From NCBI GenBank assembly GCA_037447655.1, contig JBBHKE010002797.1:1-64000 (forward strand): DNA of 64,000 nt. The letters run 5' to 3'. This document shows positions 21,569-32,396 of the stretch, piece by piece. The notes below the pieces were generated by a model. It did not search any database. It worked only from the letters and a program-made list of their open reading frames with translations, and was not told the origin of the DNA. This stretch comes from Zygnema cylindricum. Lineage: Eukaryota > Streptophyta > Zygnematophyceae > Zygnematales > Zygnemataceae. A program made the translations under genes and the position numbers. Each line of letters opens with the position of its first letter. The first letter of the stretch is position 1.

Positions 21569-23490
21569 CTCCCCTAAAGTTTTAGACTCAGTATGCCTGG
21601 GCAGCTACGATGTCGAACTAGCGCAGCATCGCAGCATAGCAACGTAGCAACGTAGCGACTTAGCAAGTCACCTAGTCCCACTACATCCACGTTGTTGGAC
21701 TAGCGACGCATGGCAATATAGCAGTGCACCAACTCAACTATTCACTTAATCCCACTGCATCCCTACAATACTTCAACTTTGGAGCAAGAAGAGCTTTAGT
21801 GAGCATATCTGCAATAATTTTAGCATTTGGCAAATAACATAATTTAATCACTCTAGAGAATACTTTTTCTCTTACAAAGTGTAATCTTACATCCATGTGC
21901 TTGCTTTTGAAGTGGTGACTCGGGTTAGAAGCAATGGCAATGGCAGCCTAGTTATCACACCAAATCACCTATGGACCAACCTACATGTATCCCAATTATT
22001 GCAACATTGATTTCACCCATACGAGTTCTTTGAGGGCCGAGCTCGCTGCCATATATTTTGACTTCTTCGTCGATTGTGCAGTGATCTTTTGAAGTTTGGT
22101 GCTCTAAAAGCAAGTCCCGTTCCCAATTTGCAGAACGAATCCCGTGGTGGATTTTCGGCTTGGCATGTCGCCATAGCTTGCATCACTCCACGTTTGCAAT
22201 TTTACTTCTCCTCCACCTAATGTGGGTTTGAGGTCTTTGGTTCATGCCAAGTATCTTAAGACTCTTCTTGCTGCATCACGGTTAGATTTCCTTAGATTCT
22301 TTAGACTTCTACGCTCAGTACCTCAATAGCTGCAGCAATATCCGGACGGGTACAGTTCATGATATATATTAAGCTTCCCACTATCTGTTTATAAGGTATC
22401 AGTGAGATAAGATCATCCACCTTTGACTCAAAAATTTCACTAACAATAACACCCGATTCTGTTTCTTCCCCTTTTAACTTATGCTGAAACTCCATTGGTG
22501 TTACACATCCTTTTGCCCCCTGCATTCCATATTCATCAAACATATTTCCAATAGCCTCATTTTGAATCAATTTAATTAATTTATTTTTTTTGGCCCTCTC
22601 TACTTGGACACCCAAAATATATTTTGCCTCATCGAGGTCTTTCATCTCGAACCGTGAGTTTAAAGCATTTTTTATTTTGTTAATTTCAACCATTGATTTG
22701 CTAACTAATAGTAAATCATCTACATGCACCGCTATGTACACTATTCTATCCTCACCTTTGAAATTATAGACAGAGTGATCAGAACTTATCTTTTTAAATC
22801 CTAGGCCATTTAAGAATTCATCAAGTTTTAGATTTCATTGCCTAGAGGCCTGTTTTAGGCCGTACTAAGATTTTAGCAGTTTGCATACCTAGTGCTCTTT
22901 TCCTAGTTCTGGATACATTTTCGGTTGCTGCATGTAAATAGTCTCTTCTAGTTCTCCATGCAAAAAGGTCGTCTTTACATCCATCTGATGTATTTCTATA
23001 TCTTCTATAGCAGGTAGAGATAGCAAAATCCTAGCTGTTGGAAATCTTACAACAGGAAAAAATGTTTTTTCAAAATCCGTTCCTTCCTTTTGATTATACC
23101 CCTTTGCGACAAGTCTAGCCTTATATTGTTCACTGGTATTATCTGGATTTAACTTCACCTTGAATACCCATTTGGTGCCGATCGCTTTTCGATCCGGAGG
23201 AATGTTTAGAAGCTCTCATGTTTGAGCCTCAATGATCGACTTCATTTCATCGTTTGCCGCCTCGATCCAATGATTTCGCTCCGGTGATGAGAAGGCTTCC
23301 CGGATGGTTAGAGGCTCCCCTAAGGCTGCCGAGTAGGCAAAGTGAGAACTTGCTTGTAAGGCGGCTACTGGATCTTCTTCCCCCCAGAAATTTTGAGGCT
23401 GAAATTGTCGGATCCCGTGCATTCCGTTTGTTGCGCTGGTTGCGATTGAAACTCTGGGATCTCCATTGGCCCTCAGGGTAAGCAGATCCA
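21569..23490 (-). pseudogene. Copia F RT and RNase H (broken)
   Basis: On the minus strand: linker ending KFLGGRRSSSR (about 23380), RT start (WIEAANDEMKSIIEAQT, 23270-23216), KLNPDNTSEQYKARLVAKGYNQKEG and [22 protein letters not shown] (23158-22920), RT active-site HVDDLLLVSKS (Tyr replaced by His, about 22720) and YILGVQVERAKK. RNase H pieces run to about 21800 (KHMDVRLHF near 21885). Stops and a frameshift near 22870 make it non-functional. Confidence 0.82.
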
Positions 23491-24568
23491 AAAGAAGCTT
23501 AACTAGATAGTGCCAAATCCAAGTTGATATAAACCTAAATAACTGACCCCTTAACAATCACAGACCTATTATAGTTTCACCCATGTGAAATAAGACTTTA
23601 TGTGTGCTCGGTTCCATCACAGAATGCAAAGTTAGAATATGAGATTTCGACACATTCACCCACTTTGACTTTCCCTTAGAAATGCAGCCACCCTGGCAGG
23701 CAAAATCTCTGACCGACTACACCCCTGTGTAGCTTGGACTCCCCTGAGTCCGCAGCAAAAAGAATCACTGAAAATGGTCAAGTAAATTAATTGTTATGGC
23801 TGGCCAAAGTTTGCCATTTATACAAGGTGTTCTCTGAAGAGGCAGCTACCTACCCAAAATTTTCTAAGTCCTATTCCCCCTCTAAAATTCTATCTACTGA
23901 AGTACGTCACCAATCAAATTATTGTGTCGTACAGAAAGTACAGGTGCCAATGTACTTTGTGTACGACCATTGTACAACATGGCCAAAATGTTGACACGTG
24001 TCAAATCGGGATTTGTTCCCGTAATCTCCGAAGTTCCCGTAATCCAATGTTATCACGCCACGTGTCATTTGATGTGGCAACGACAGTAAAACGCCAAAAG
24101 TACCTCTTTCGTGATCTCGGCGCCTATCGCGGTCGTCCGATCAAAACCGGTTGTAATCCTAGCCGCTGAAATTAGACGCGGTATTTGTTTCGCTATCGAA
24201 ACAAATGCGCGGTATCCGTTCCGTCCCCATATCGTACTCCGTACAAAATCAAACTATATCTATGCACTAAGTATCTATTCCTTGTTAAACGAATTAGTCT
24301 ACGTGTAACAGTTTATATATTTATCAAACCCTATATATCGTAACATTAGTCCTTGACTTAACGGTCAGAGTAGACGGCTACGGTAACTTGACGGACGGCA
24401 GGTACCAGGATCAATTCTTGGGTCCGTCAAGTACCTTTTGGTAAATCTACCTAATCTACCCCCTGTCTTCTCTAGTGAGCTTAGGCAGCCATGGTTCTAG
24501 CTCCCTATCTAGCCTTCAGTGACTACAACAAGTGTGGGGACTTGGAGAAGGGAGTCAGGGACAGACTG
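23490..24568 (-). repeat. 3' LTR of copia G, main segment
   Basis: Aligns in order with the A LTR (GCCACCCTGGCAGGCAAAA, ACTCCCCTGAGTCCGCAGC, GTTATGGCTGGCCAAAG, TTGTACAACATGGCCAAAATGT, CCATGG block) but is clearly diverged. Also matches 44275-44953. The last 48 bp were displaced to 31006-31053 by A2. Start approximate. Confidence 0.75.
24350..24438 (+). other. tRNA-like module in the copia G LTR
   Basis: D-arm-like TTAACGGTCAGAGTAG, then CTTGACGGAC pairing perfectly over 10 bp with GTCCGTCAAG, enclosing a T-arm like CCAGG-ATCAATT-C(T)TGG, followed by TTTT at 24435-24438. In the sister LTR (44690-44776) the T-stem CCAGG/CCTGG is perfect. The long closing stem plus T-arm resembles the acceptor/T-arm half of a tRNA. 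Confidence 0.55.
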
Positions 24569-25610
24569 TGTAACTCTGAGACCTCCATAAGTCCTCAGAG
24601 TGGACAGCTTCCAAGAAGCCTCTAGGATAATCCTGACCCCTTTGTGTTTAAGCAAAAATAACTGCCACCCTGGCAGACAAAAACGCTGACCAACTTCACC
24701 CCTGTGAAGACAAGACTCCCCTGAGTCGATAGCAAAAAAAATCTTTGAATTTGCTCCCCTGAGCAGTAAGTTATGGGGGGTCAAAGTTGACCTTTTGTAC
24801 AGAAGCTCTCTGGGAGAGGGGGTCCTATCTTCTAATTTTTCTAAGTCCTATCTCTCTCACAGACTCTATCTACTGATGTACGGAACCAATCAGAATTGAG
24901 TTCCGTACGTAAAAGTACAGCCGTCGGTGTACTTTATGTACGGACATTGTACGACATGCCCTTAATGTCGACACATGTCAAATCCGGATTCAGTGCCATG
25001 ATCTCCGGAGATTCTACGATCCAACGGAATTTCGCCACGCGTCATCTGATGTGGCGATGGCCACAAACCGCCGAAATCTTCCTCCGTGATCTCGGCGCTA
25101 ATCCCGGCCGTCCGATTAAATTCAGATTTAATCGTGGCCGTAATAAATACATGCGCGGTATTTATTTCACTTCCGAAACAAATGCGCGGTATTGATTCGT
25201 AATCCGTACTGTCATTCGTACCGGATCTATGCATCCCGTAAATCGTAACAGTTAAATGAATTATCGTACGTATTGTAATTTATATAATTATCAAACTATA
25301 TATCACGTAATACTACTGCTAGATCTAACGGCTAAGGCTACCGGCTATTTCCTGTCTGCCGGCCGGTAGGTACAAGGATCAAATCCTGCCGCCGGCACAT
25401 TCCTTTTAAATAAATAAATAAACCCTAGTATAAAATTCCCGTAAACCTCAGGATAGCCAAGGTAGCCATGGCTCTAGCTTCCTCTCCAATTTCTCAGTGA
25501 CTGCGACAAGTTTGAGATTTGGAGAGAGAAGTTAGAGGTAGACTGCCTCGGCTTCTTTCTATATTTCTATTTAGACCTAGAAAATACTAATAAAACCATT
25601 AGTTTCTACA
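24569..25610 (-). repeat. 3' LTR of copia A2
   Basis: TGTAACTC...TTTCTACA, 1042 bp. Differs from its partner at few sites (for example GTCGGTG versus GCCGGTG near 24923, CATCTGATG versus CATCCGATG near 25044). Carries the tRNA-like module at 25318-25406. Confidence 0.93.
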
Positions 25611-25627
25611 CTCCCCTTATTTTCTAG

Positions 25628-28600
25628 TCAATCTTTAATTTCAGACCACACTTCTCCCTGCAAAAAAATTAGCTTAGGGGAAGGCACAGGTTTGGTCATC
25701 ATATCTGCTACCATCTCACTATCTGGTCTGTACTCTAAACTGATTATTTTGTTTTCTACTTTCTCTCTAACAAAACTGAGTCTGATGTCCATGTGTTTGG
25801 CTTTAAAATGGTGTTTAGGATTGGCAGAGATAGCGATTGCTGCCTGATTATCACAAAATATTTTCTGCACACCACTCTTAAGGTGACCAAGCTCACCAAG
25901 CAAAGACTTGACCCACATCAATTCTTTTACAGCAGAGCAAGAGGCCATATACTCAGCCTCCATGGTGGACTGAGCAATAACCTTTTGCTGTTTGCTACTC
26001 CAACAGCAAGCCCCATCACCCACATATAATACATATCCAGAAGTACATCTCCTCATCGGAGCATCACCATAACTGGCATCACTCCAAGTAGTGATGTCAG
26101 TATTCTCCCCACCCAAATGCAACCATAGATCTCTAGTTCCTACCAAGTATCTAAGGACTCTCTTAGCTGCCTCCCAATCCTTCTTAGTGGGAGCATTTAG
26201 ACTTCTACTCAGCACTCCTACAGCTGCAGCTAAATCCGGCCGGGTACAATTCATAAAATAGATTAGACTTCCCACTACTTGCCTGTAAGGAATAGTCTGC
26301 ATGAACTTCTGTTCATCATGAGATAATTCCTCGTCTAAGACTATGACTCCTTCTTCCTCACTCCCCTCACTTCCCTTCTTCAACTCCATTGGAGTTGTAC
26401 AACTATTAGCTTTATCCATTTGAAATTTTTCAAGCATGTTCCCTATTGCTTCTTTTTGAGTCAATCTTATAATTTTCCTTTTTCGGTCTCTCTCTACTTG
26501 AATTCCCAAAATATATCTTGCTTCTCCCATATCCTTCATTTCAAATCTCCCCTTAAGATCGGTTTTCAGTTTGTTAATTTTTTCCATTGATTTACTTAAT
26601 ACAAGCAAATCATCAACATAAATTGCAATAAATATCAAACCTTCCTCATCTTCGAAAACATAGATTGAGTGATCTGAGCTGATCTGAATATATCCCAGAC
26701 CGGTAAGAAACTCATCAAGCTTCTTATTCCATTGTCGAGGTGCCTGTTTCAAACCATAAAGAGATTTAATCAGCCGGCATACCTTACTCTCCTCTCCTTC
26801 TTCCACAAACCCTTCGGGTTGTCGCATGAAGATCTCCTCTTCCAATTCTCCATGCAAAAAGGCTGTTTTTATGTCCATCTGGTGCACTTCCATGTCTTCC
26901 GCCGCCGCTAAACTGAGAAGTATGCGGACGGAGGGAAATCTGACCACCGGAGCAAAGGTTTCCTCGTAGTCAATTCCTTCCTTTTGTGTAAATCCTTTTG
27001 CCACTAATCTGGCCTTGTAGCGCTCGATTGTGTTATCTGGGTTCAGTTTTAGTTTGAAAACCCACTTACAACCGATTGGTTTTCGGTTAGGTGGACAGTC
27101 CACCAGCTCCCAAGTATCGGCTGCCATGATTGAAGCCATCTCCTCATTGATGGCTGTCTTCCACCGGTTTCTTTCTGGACAAGTCATCGCCTCTCCATAA
27201 GTTTGAGGTTCATCTTGATGAGATAGTTTAGTTACCTTGTTATTAACTTGTTTTTCTTGCAGTCTTTTGCTACTTCTCCTCCCCCCCTCAAAATCTGAGG
27301 CCGGAATAGATGGTTCTCGTGGATTCTTTCGAACAAACTCGACTTCTCCCCTATCCCTTGATTCCGAATCAATTTCCACCACGTCTTCCGCTTCGAGTAG
27401 AGTTGTCACTGGAGTTTCCACAGCCGGGTCCTTTTCGGTCTGATTTGTACCTGCAAGAATGTCATCTTCTCTAAAACCTGGATAGTTAGGAAGCTCAAAG
27501 TCATCGGAATTTTCTGACTCAAATCTGATTTTTACTGACTTCGTATATTTGAAGGGATCTACAGACTTTCCTTCATCCATAACTACTAGATGCTTTACTA
27601 AGATTATATCTTCCCTTTTTAGATCATAAACTCTATATCCTTTAACATCTTCATCATATCCTAATAAGTATCCTGGTTTTCCTTTAGGATCTAGCTTCCA
27701 ATTTGACCGATCAGTATCTAGACTGAACACTTGACTGCCGAAAACCTTTAAGTGAGATATGTCTGGTTTCCGGCCTGTCCATCTCTCATAAGGTGTTTGA
27801 TCTTTTATAGCTGAAGTAAGAACTCTATTCTTGAGGTAATTAGCACAGTTCATTGCTTCTGCCCAAAACCTTTTCCCTATCCTTTTATCCGACAACATAC
27901 TTCTAGCACTATCACTTAGTGTTCTATTTAACCTCTCGGCTACCCCATTCTGTTCAGGATTTTCTGGAACTGTCTTTTGGTGTTGAACCCCATCTTCCCT
28001 CAGAAAATCCTCAAACTGGTTAGAAGTATACTCTCCACCATTGTCACTCCTTACTCTCTTGATTGGAGTTTCATGGAGTTTTTCGCTCCATGCTTTATAT
28101 TGTCTAAAACAATCCTCAGCTTCGGACTTGTTTTTCAAAAAATATACCCGGGAATACCGAGACCAATCATCAGTTATAGTCATCATAAATCTCTTCCCCC
28201 CCGGTGAGGGCACTTTAGCCGGTCCCCAAATATCTGTGTGTACTAGATCTAGAATTTTTTCTCCCTTATAGGTGGCTGACTTAGGAAAGGGTAATCTGTG
28301 TGCTTTACCTTGAGCACATCCACTACAATCACTTATATCATCACTCTCACTGAACTGAATCCCTTCCACCACTCCCATCTTTTTCATCTCTCTTAACTTA
28401 TCTAGATTCACATGCCCAAGCCTCTTATGCCACATCATAATATCATGAACACCAGCATAATAAAGTTTCTTCTTTTCATTACTTAAGATCAGCCTAAACA
28501 TCCCATGGCTACCTTTCTCAGCAATGAAATAGACATCATCCTCAAAACTAGCAGTAAAGACTCCTTCCCTAGTGCTAGAAAAAAAACCCTTATCATCTAA

Positions 28601-29983
28601 TACTGATGTAGAGATAAGATTTTTGTTCAGCTCCGGAATAAACAATACATCGGAGAATGTTAATATGGATGTCTTTCCTTCTACTAACACTTTTATATCT
28701 ACCGATCCTACAAGAGTAGTGGTGACTATCCTCCCATCCCCGTACTCTATCTCTACGGTGGGAATCTTTCTTATCTTAGTGAACAGGTGTCTATCCTTAC
28801 ACATGTGCATGGAGGCACCTGAATCTACAATCCAGCCTGCTTCACCTTTCAATCCACCGTAAGCACATTTCTGCCTCCGTGGAATTTCGACCTCATTTTT
28901 CGCCTCCAACTCCTCATCCAAAAGGAGCTCATCGTCCTCGTCCTCGGATTCAGCCTCAAGTACCTGTGTGACAAGGGCCTTTTTCTTTCCTCTCGAGGTA
29001 CCACCGGTCTGCCCCTCCTTTAACCGAAGCTCGGTTAGCTTAGTGCACTCTGCCATATAGTGCCCCGGTTTCTTACAAAAATGACATAGTCCTTTGGGAG
29101 CCCTTGGTTCGAACTCATCGGCCGGTTTTTTCTGCTCCCTACCCCCATAGTTTCCGACCGGTTTTCGGGAATCCCTGTTCCTCCAATCAGTCGCTGTTGC
29201 CAAGGCTTGGCCACTCTTTCCTCCCCTTCGGATCTCAATTGTATTCTCTTGAACGAGAATCATTCCTACCACTGAGTTCCATATCCACCTTGAGTCAGGC
29301 AAGTCCTGCACACGGTAAACTATGTTCACGAACTCATCAGGTAACTTCATCAGTAAACAGTTAACCTTTTCTTTTTCACTCAAATCTTTTCCCGCACTCT
29401 GTAGCTCCATGAAGAGTGTAGCAAGCTCATTGCAAAAATCCAACATATTTCCCCCTTTGTATACATACTCCTTAACTTTCTGATCAGCCAACTGTTGTTG
29501 CTGAATCGTACCACTTCGGTACATCTCTATAAGAGCCATCCAAAGATCGGATGCCCTTTCTACCTGCAAATGAGGACATGCAAGTCCTTGAGTGAGATGG
29601 CGTAGGATGAAGTGCTTTGCCGCCATATTGTTGAAGTCCCAGGTTTCAGTATCATTCTCCTCGTTCCTCGGAATAGGTGACATGAATGCTAAACCAGTTG
29701 CTATTGGTGTGGTCGCCTCCTTCTCCTTTCCTTTGTCCACCACCTCTCCTTCCTTTGTTTCCTCCGTTGAAGGTGAATCCTCTTTCTTGGTGAATCTGCT
29801 TCCTCCAAACCCTGGAGGAATTCCAAGACTTGATGGACGCCCCAATCGTCCACTCACTATCCCCCAAAACCTTTTTTCGCATAGAGCTCCTATCATCATA
29901 CTTTCCCAGTATATGAAGCCAGTTCCATTAAAGATTGGTACCCTAGAGGGTGGGCCCATAACCTGTAACTCTGAGACCTCCAT
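25628..29983 (-). CDS. Copia A2 gag-pol polyprotein (1451 codons)
   Basis: Same domain order as the A1 polyprotein: capsid, CHFCKKPGHYMAEC knuckle, WIVDSGAS protease, integrase with all three catalytic acidic residues, YVDD reverse transcriptase, RNase H. Only scattered substitutions separate the two (for example KNLISTS preceded by PELN here and PELI in A1; YIQISSD here, YIRISSD in A1). One extra A in an A-run near 25662-25668 shifts the last dozen codons, so the C-terminus reads LIFLQGEVWSEIKD. This is beyond RNase H and probably harmless. The ATG at 29983 lies in the LTR, and the frame crosses the primer site. Confidence 0.95.
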   Translation of the reverse strand: MEVSELQVMGPPSRVPIFNGTGFIYWESMMIGALCEKRFWGIVSGRLGRPSSLGIPPGFGGSRFTKKEDSPSTEETKEGEVVDKGKEKEATTPIATGLAFMSPIPRNEENDTETWDFNNMAAKHFILRHLTQGLACPHLQVERASDLWMALIEMYRSGTIQQQQLADQKVKEYVYKGGNMLDFCNELATLFMELQSAGKDLSEKEKVNCLLMKLPDEFVNIVYRVQDLPDSRWIWNSVVGMILVQENTIEIRRGGKSGQALATATDWRNRDSRKPVGNYGGREQKKPADEFEPRAPKGLCHFCKKPGHYMAECTKLTELRLKEGQTGGTSRGKKKALVTQVLEAESEDEDDELLLDEELEAKNEVEIPRRQKCAYGGLKGEAGWIVDSGASMHMCKDRHLFTKIRKIPTVEIEYGDGRIVTTTLVGSVDIKVLVEGKTSILTFSDVLFIPELNKNLISTSVLDDKGFFSSTREGVFTASFEDDVYFIAEKGSHGMFRLILSNEKKKLYYAGVHDIMMWHKRLGHVNLDKLREMKKMGVVEGIQFSESDDISDCSGCAQGKAHRLPFPKSATYKGEKILDLVHTDIWGPAKVPSPGGKRFMMTITDDWSRYSRVYFLKNKSEAEDCFRQYKAWSEKLHETPIKRVRSDNGGEYTSNQFEDFLREDGVQHQKTVPENPEQNGVAERLNRTLSDSARSMLSDKRIGKRFWAEAMNCANYLKNRVLTSAIKDQTPYERWTGRKPDISHLKVFGSQVFSLDTDRSNWKLDPKGKPGYLLGYDEDVKGYRVYDLKREDIILVKHLVVMDEGKSVDPFKYTKSVKIRFESENSDDFELPNYPGFREDDILAGTNQTEKDPAVETPVTTLLEAEDVVEIDSESRDRGEVEFVRKNPREPSIPASDFEGGRRSSKRLQEKQVNNKVTKLSHQDEPQTYGEAMTCPERNRWKTAINEEMASIMAADTWELVDCPPNRKPIGCKWVFKLKLNPDNTIERYKARLVAKGFTQKEGIDYEETFAPVVRFPSVRILLSLAAAEDMEVHQMDIKTAFLHGELEEEIFMRQPEGFVEEGEESKVCRLIKSLYGLKQAPRQWNKKLDEFLTGLGYIQISSDHSIYVFEDEEGLIFIAIYVDDLLVLSKSMEKINKLKTDLKGRFEMKDMGEARYILGIQVERDRKRKIIRLTQKEAIGNMLEKFQMDKANSCTTPMELKKGSEGSEEEGVIVLDEELSHDEQKFMQTIPYRQVVGSLIYFMNCTRPDLAAAVGVLSRSLNAPTKKDWEAAKRVLRYLVGTRDLWLHLGGENTDITTWSDASYGDAPMRRCTSGYVLYVGDGACCWSSKQQKVIAQSTMEAEYMASCSAVKELMWVKSLLGELGHLKSGVQKIFCDNQAAIAISANPKHHFKAKHMDIRLSFVREKVENKIISLEYRPDSEMVADMMTKPVPSPKLIFLQGEVWSEIKD

Positions 29984-31005
29984 AAGTCCTCAGAGTGGAC
30001 AGCTTCCAAGAAGCCTCTAGGATAATCCTGACCCCTTTGTGTTTAAGCAAAAATAACTGCCACCCTGGCAGACAAAAACGCTGACCAACTTCACCCCTGT
30101 GAAGACAAGACTCCCCTGAGTCGATAGCAAAAAGAATCTTTGAATTTGCTCCCCTGAGCAGTAAGTTATGGGGGGTCAAAGTTGACCTTTTGTACAGAAG
30201 CTCTCTGGGAGAGGGGGTCCTATCTTCTAATTTTTCTAAGTCCTATCTCTCTCACAGACTCTATCTACTGATGTACGGAACCAATCAGAATTGAGTTCCG
30301 TACGTAAAAGTACAGCCGCCGGTGTACTTTATGTACGGACATTGTACGACATGCCCTTAATGTCGACACATGTCAAATCCGGATTCGGTGCCATGATCTC
30401 CGGAGATTCTACGATCCAACGGAATTTCGCCACGCGTCATCCGATGTGGCGATGGCCACAAACCGCCGAAATCTTCCTCCGTGATCTCGGCGCTAATCCC
30501 GGCCGTCCGATTAAATTCAGATTTAATCGTGGCCGTAATAAATACATGCGCGGTATTTATTTCACTTCCGAAACAAATGCGCGGTATTGATTCGTAATCC
30601 GTACTGTCATTCGTACCGGATCTATGCATCCCGTAAATCGTAACAGTTAAATGAATTATCGTACGTATTGTAATTTATATAATTATCAAACTATATATCA
30701 CGTAATACTACTGCTAGATCTAACGGCTAAGGCTACCGGCTATTTCCTGTCTGCCGGCCGGTAGGTACAAGGATCAAATCCTGCCGCCGGCACATTCCTT
30801 TTAAATAAATAAATAAACCCTAGTATAAAATTCCCGTAAACCTCAGGATAGCCAAGGTAGCCATGGCTCTAGCTTCCTCTCCAATTTCTCAGTGACTGCG
30901 ACAAGTTTGAGATTTGGAGAGAGAAGTTAGAGGTAGACTGCCTCGGCTTCTTTCTATATTTCTATTTAGACCTAGAAAATACTAATAAAACCATTAGTTT
31001 CTACA
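29964..31005 (-). repeat. 5' LTR of copia A2
   Basis: 1042 bp, same ends as the left copy. The primer site GGTGGGCCCATAACC is at 29949-29963. tRNA-like module at about 30713-30800. After its end, G LTR sequence (CCTTTGCTCTTTTTCTATAAAG) continues. Confidence 0.93.
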
Positions 31006-31053
31006 CCTTTGCTCTTTTTCTATAAAGACCTAGAAAATACTCAAATATCAACA
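31006..31053 (-). repeat. 3' LTR of copia G, last 48 bp
   Basis: CCTTTGCTCTTTTTCTATAAAG...ATATCAACA is identical in structure to the ends at 32350-32396 and 44905-44953, and is followed by CTCCCCTTATTTTC, the minus-strand purine tract of G. Confidence 0.85.
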
Positions 31054-31156
31054 CTCCCCTTATTTTCTTGTCTACTTCCTTTCAACTCTTACAAACAAAT
31101 AAATAAACACTCCTTCCCCTATTTCCTTTTTTTTTTTTTTTTCCTTTTATAAAACT

Positions 31157-32260
31157 TTAGAGAAATACTCTCGTATTTAAACAATGCATTAGATGAACTG
31201 AAATAATAATTGCATCACACATTTCATTTAGCACCCCACTTATCATAAATCCGATCAAAGATTTTATCCACCTCCTCCCCTTTTCATCCAACCAGAATCT
31301 ACTTTCCCTTTTGCATTTCCAACAGTCAGCCCCATCCCCAACCTGCAACACATACCCGGATGATAACCCTTTTACATGCACATCTTCACAAGCGATATCA
31401 CACCAAGTAGTGATGTCAAATCCATCCACCCCCAAATATTTTAAAAAAACACTAATCCCCACTAAGTTCCTCATAAGATCTACATCTTCCGTACTCACAT
31501 TTTTATCCATGATAATTACCCCATTTTCTGAACTTCCCTCACTCTCTCCCATGGAATTCTTTCCACTATCACTTTCTATTTTAATTCCCAATAAACATTT
31601 CTTCTCCCCTAAACCTTTAATCAAATATTTCACTTCTCCCCTTTCCTCGGATTCCGTTGAAGTCTCCCTTTCTGACCAATTTTCTGTTTCCCTATTATCT
31701 ATAAAATTATCCTTATTAATTGTATCTTTCCTGTTTTCACTTATGGATCCTAGATCTGACTTTCTCATTTCCAAGTCATACACTCTACACTCCTCGACAT
31801 GCTCAAGTACCTCCTCTCTCTTTACTTCCCTTATACCTCCAAAAGTACATTGTTGCTTTGGTGGAATTTCTGTGTACTTTTCTCTCTTCCCCATACTACT
31901 AATCCGGAGAAGCTCTAAAATATCTTCATCCTCTTTCTCCTCTTCCCCTTCTTCCTCCTCATCCACATTCCAACTTCTACGTTTTTCCAAACAAGGACAT
32001 TCCTCCATATAATGACCCGGTTCCCTACAAAAGAAGCAAACCCCCTTTTTCAAAGCTCCCCTTTCTTTTCCTCTCCCTCCTTTTCCACTAAAGTTCCGAT
32101 AAGGTTTACCTTTGTCTTTCTTCCTCTCATCACGCTTCCTCTCGTCATCACCGTTTCTCTCATCACGCTTCCGCCAATCACCACTAGTTGTAAATTCATT
32201 CACCTTGTCACTTCCCCTACGAAGCTCCAAAGTGCTTTTCCTCACAAGAATTATCCTCAT
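31157..32260 (-). CDS. Copia G mosaic polyprotein (367 codons, internally deleted)
   Basis: One open frame stitches short pieces of a copia polyprotein in the right order. It starts at ILVRKSTLELRRG (capsid end), then a zinc knuckle CFFCREPGHYMEEC, an acidic stretch, KQQCTFGGI (just before the protease), YDLEMRKSDLG (integrase end), a linker, KCLLGIKIESD (RT end), SEGSSENGVIIMDKNVS, and RNase H pieces DITTWCDIACEDV and SGYVLQVGDGADCWKCKRE. The protease, integrase and RT catalytic cores are absent. Most or all deletions preserved the frame. The 5' end of gag and nearly all of the 5' LTR are missing. It may be a non-autonomous derivative whose knuckle-bearing protein still binds RNA, or chance survival of an open frame. 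Start codon uncertain. Confidence 0.6.
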   Translation of the reverse strand: MRIILVRKSTLELRRGSDKVNEFTTSGDWRKRDERNGDDERKRDERKKDKGKPYRNFSGKGGRGKERGALKKGVCFFCREPGHYMEECPCLEKRRSWNVDEEEEGEEEKEDEDILELLRISSMGKREKYTEIPPKQQCTFGGIREVKREEVLEHVEECRVYDLEMRKSDLGSISENRKDTINKDNFIDNRETENWSERETSTESEERGEVKYLIKGLGEKKCLLGIKIESDSGKNSMGESEGSSENGVIIMDKNVSTEDVDLMRNLVGISVFLKYLGVDGFDITTWCDIACEDVHVKGLSSGYVLQVGDGADCWKCKRESRFWLDEKGRRWIKSLIGFMISGVLNEMCDAIIISVHLMHCLNTRVFL

Positions 32261-32309
32261 GGTAAAGCTCTAAGTCCATGAGGAGCCATCCATTGCCTGC
32301 ATACTTGTC

Positions 32310-32396
32310 AATATTATCTGGCTTGGAGAAGGGAGTTGGGACAGAATGCCTTTGCTCTTTTTCTATAAAGACCTAGAAAATACTCAAATATCAACA
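32310..32396 (-). repeat. 5' LTR remnant of copia G
   Basis: GCTTGGAGAAGGGAGTTGGGACAGAATGCC, then the shared TTTGCTCTTTTTCTATAAAG to ATCAACA end (described in pieces). Matches the last part of the G LTR at 24540-24568 plus 31006-31053 without A2. The rest of this LTR is deleted. Left edge approximate. Confidence 0.7.

Larger units (their letters stand above)
24569..31005 (-). mobile_element. Copia A2, full-length, without a visible target duplication
   Basis: 6437 bp with two 1042-bp LTRs (24569-25610, 29964-31005) and a 1451-codon gag-pol. It is nearly identical to A1. It lies in the G LTR between GACTG (left) and CCTTTGCTC (right). The uninterrupted sister at about 44900 reads GACTGCCTTTGCTC, so nothing is duplicated and nothing is lost. 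Confidence 0.93.
23490..32396 (-). mobile_element. Copia G, deleted element carrying A2
   Basis: G comprises a 3' LTR (about 23490-24568 plus 31006-31053, split by A2), a 1.2-kb interior with an open 367-codon mosaic frame, and only about the last 80 bp of the 5' LTR (to 32396, CAAATATCAACA). The F reading continues on both sides (GGRRSSSR side at 23380, linker at 32397), so G sits in the F linker. Its left boundary and target duplication could not be fixed. Confidence 0.7.

Noticed and set aside
31311-32012. 233-codon plus-strand frame opposite the G mosaic frame
   Set aside because: Ser/Leu/Pro-rich shadow. The minus strand carries recognisable copia pieces including a zinc knuckle.
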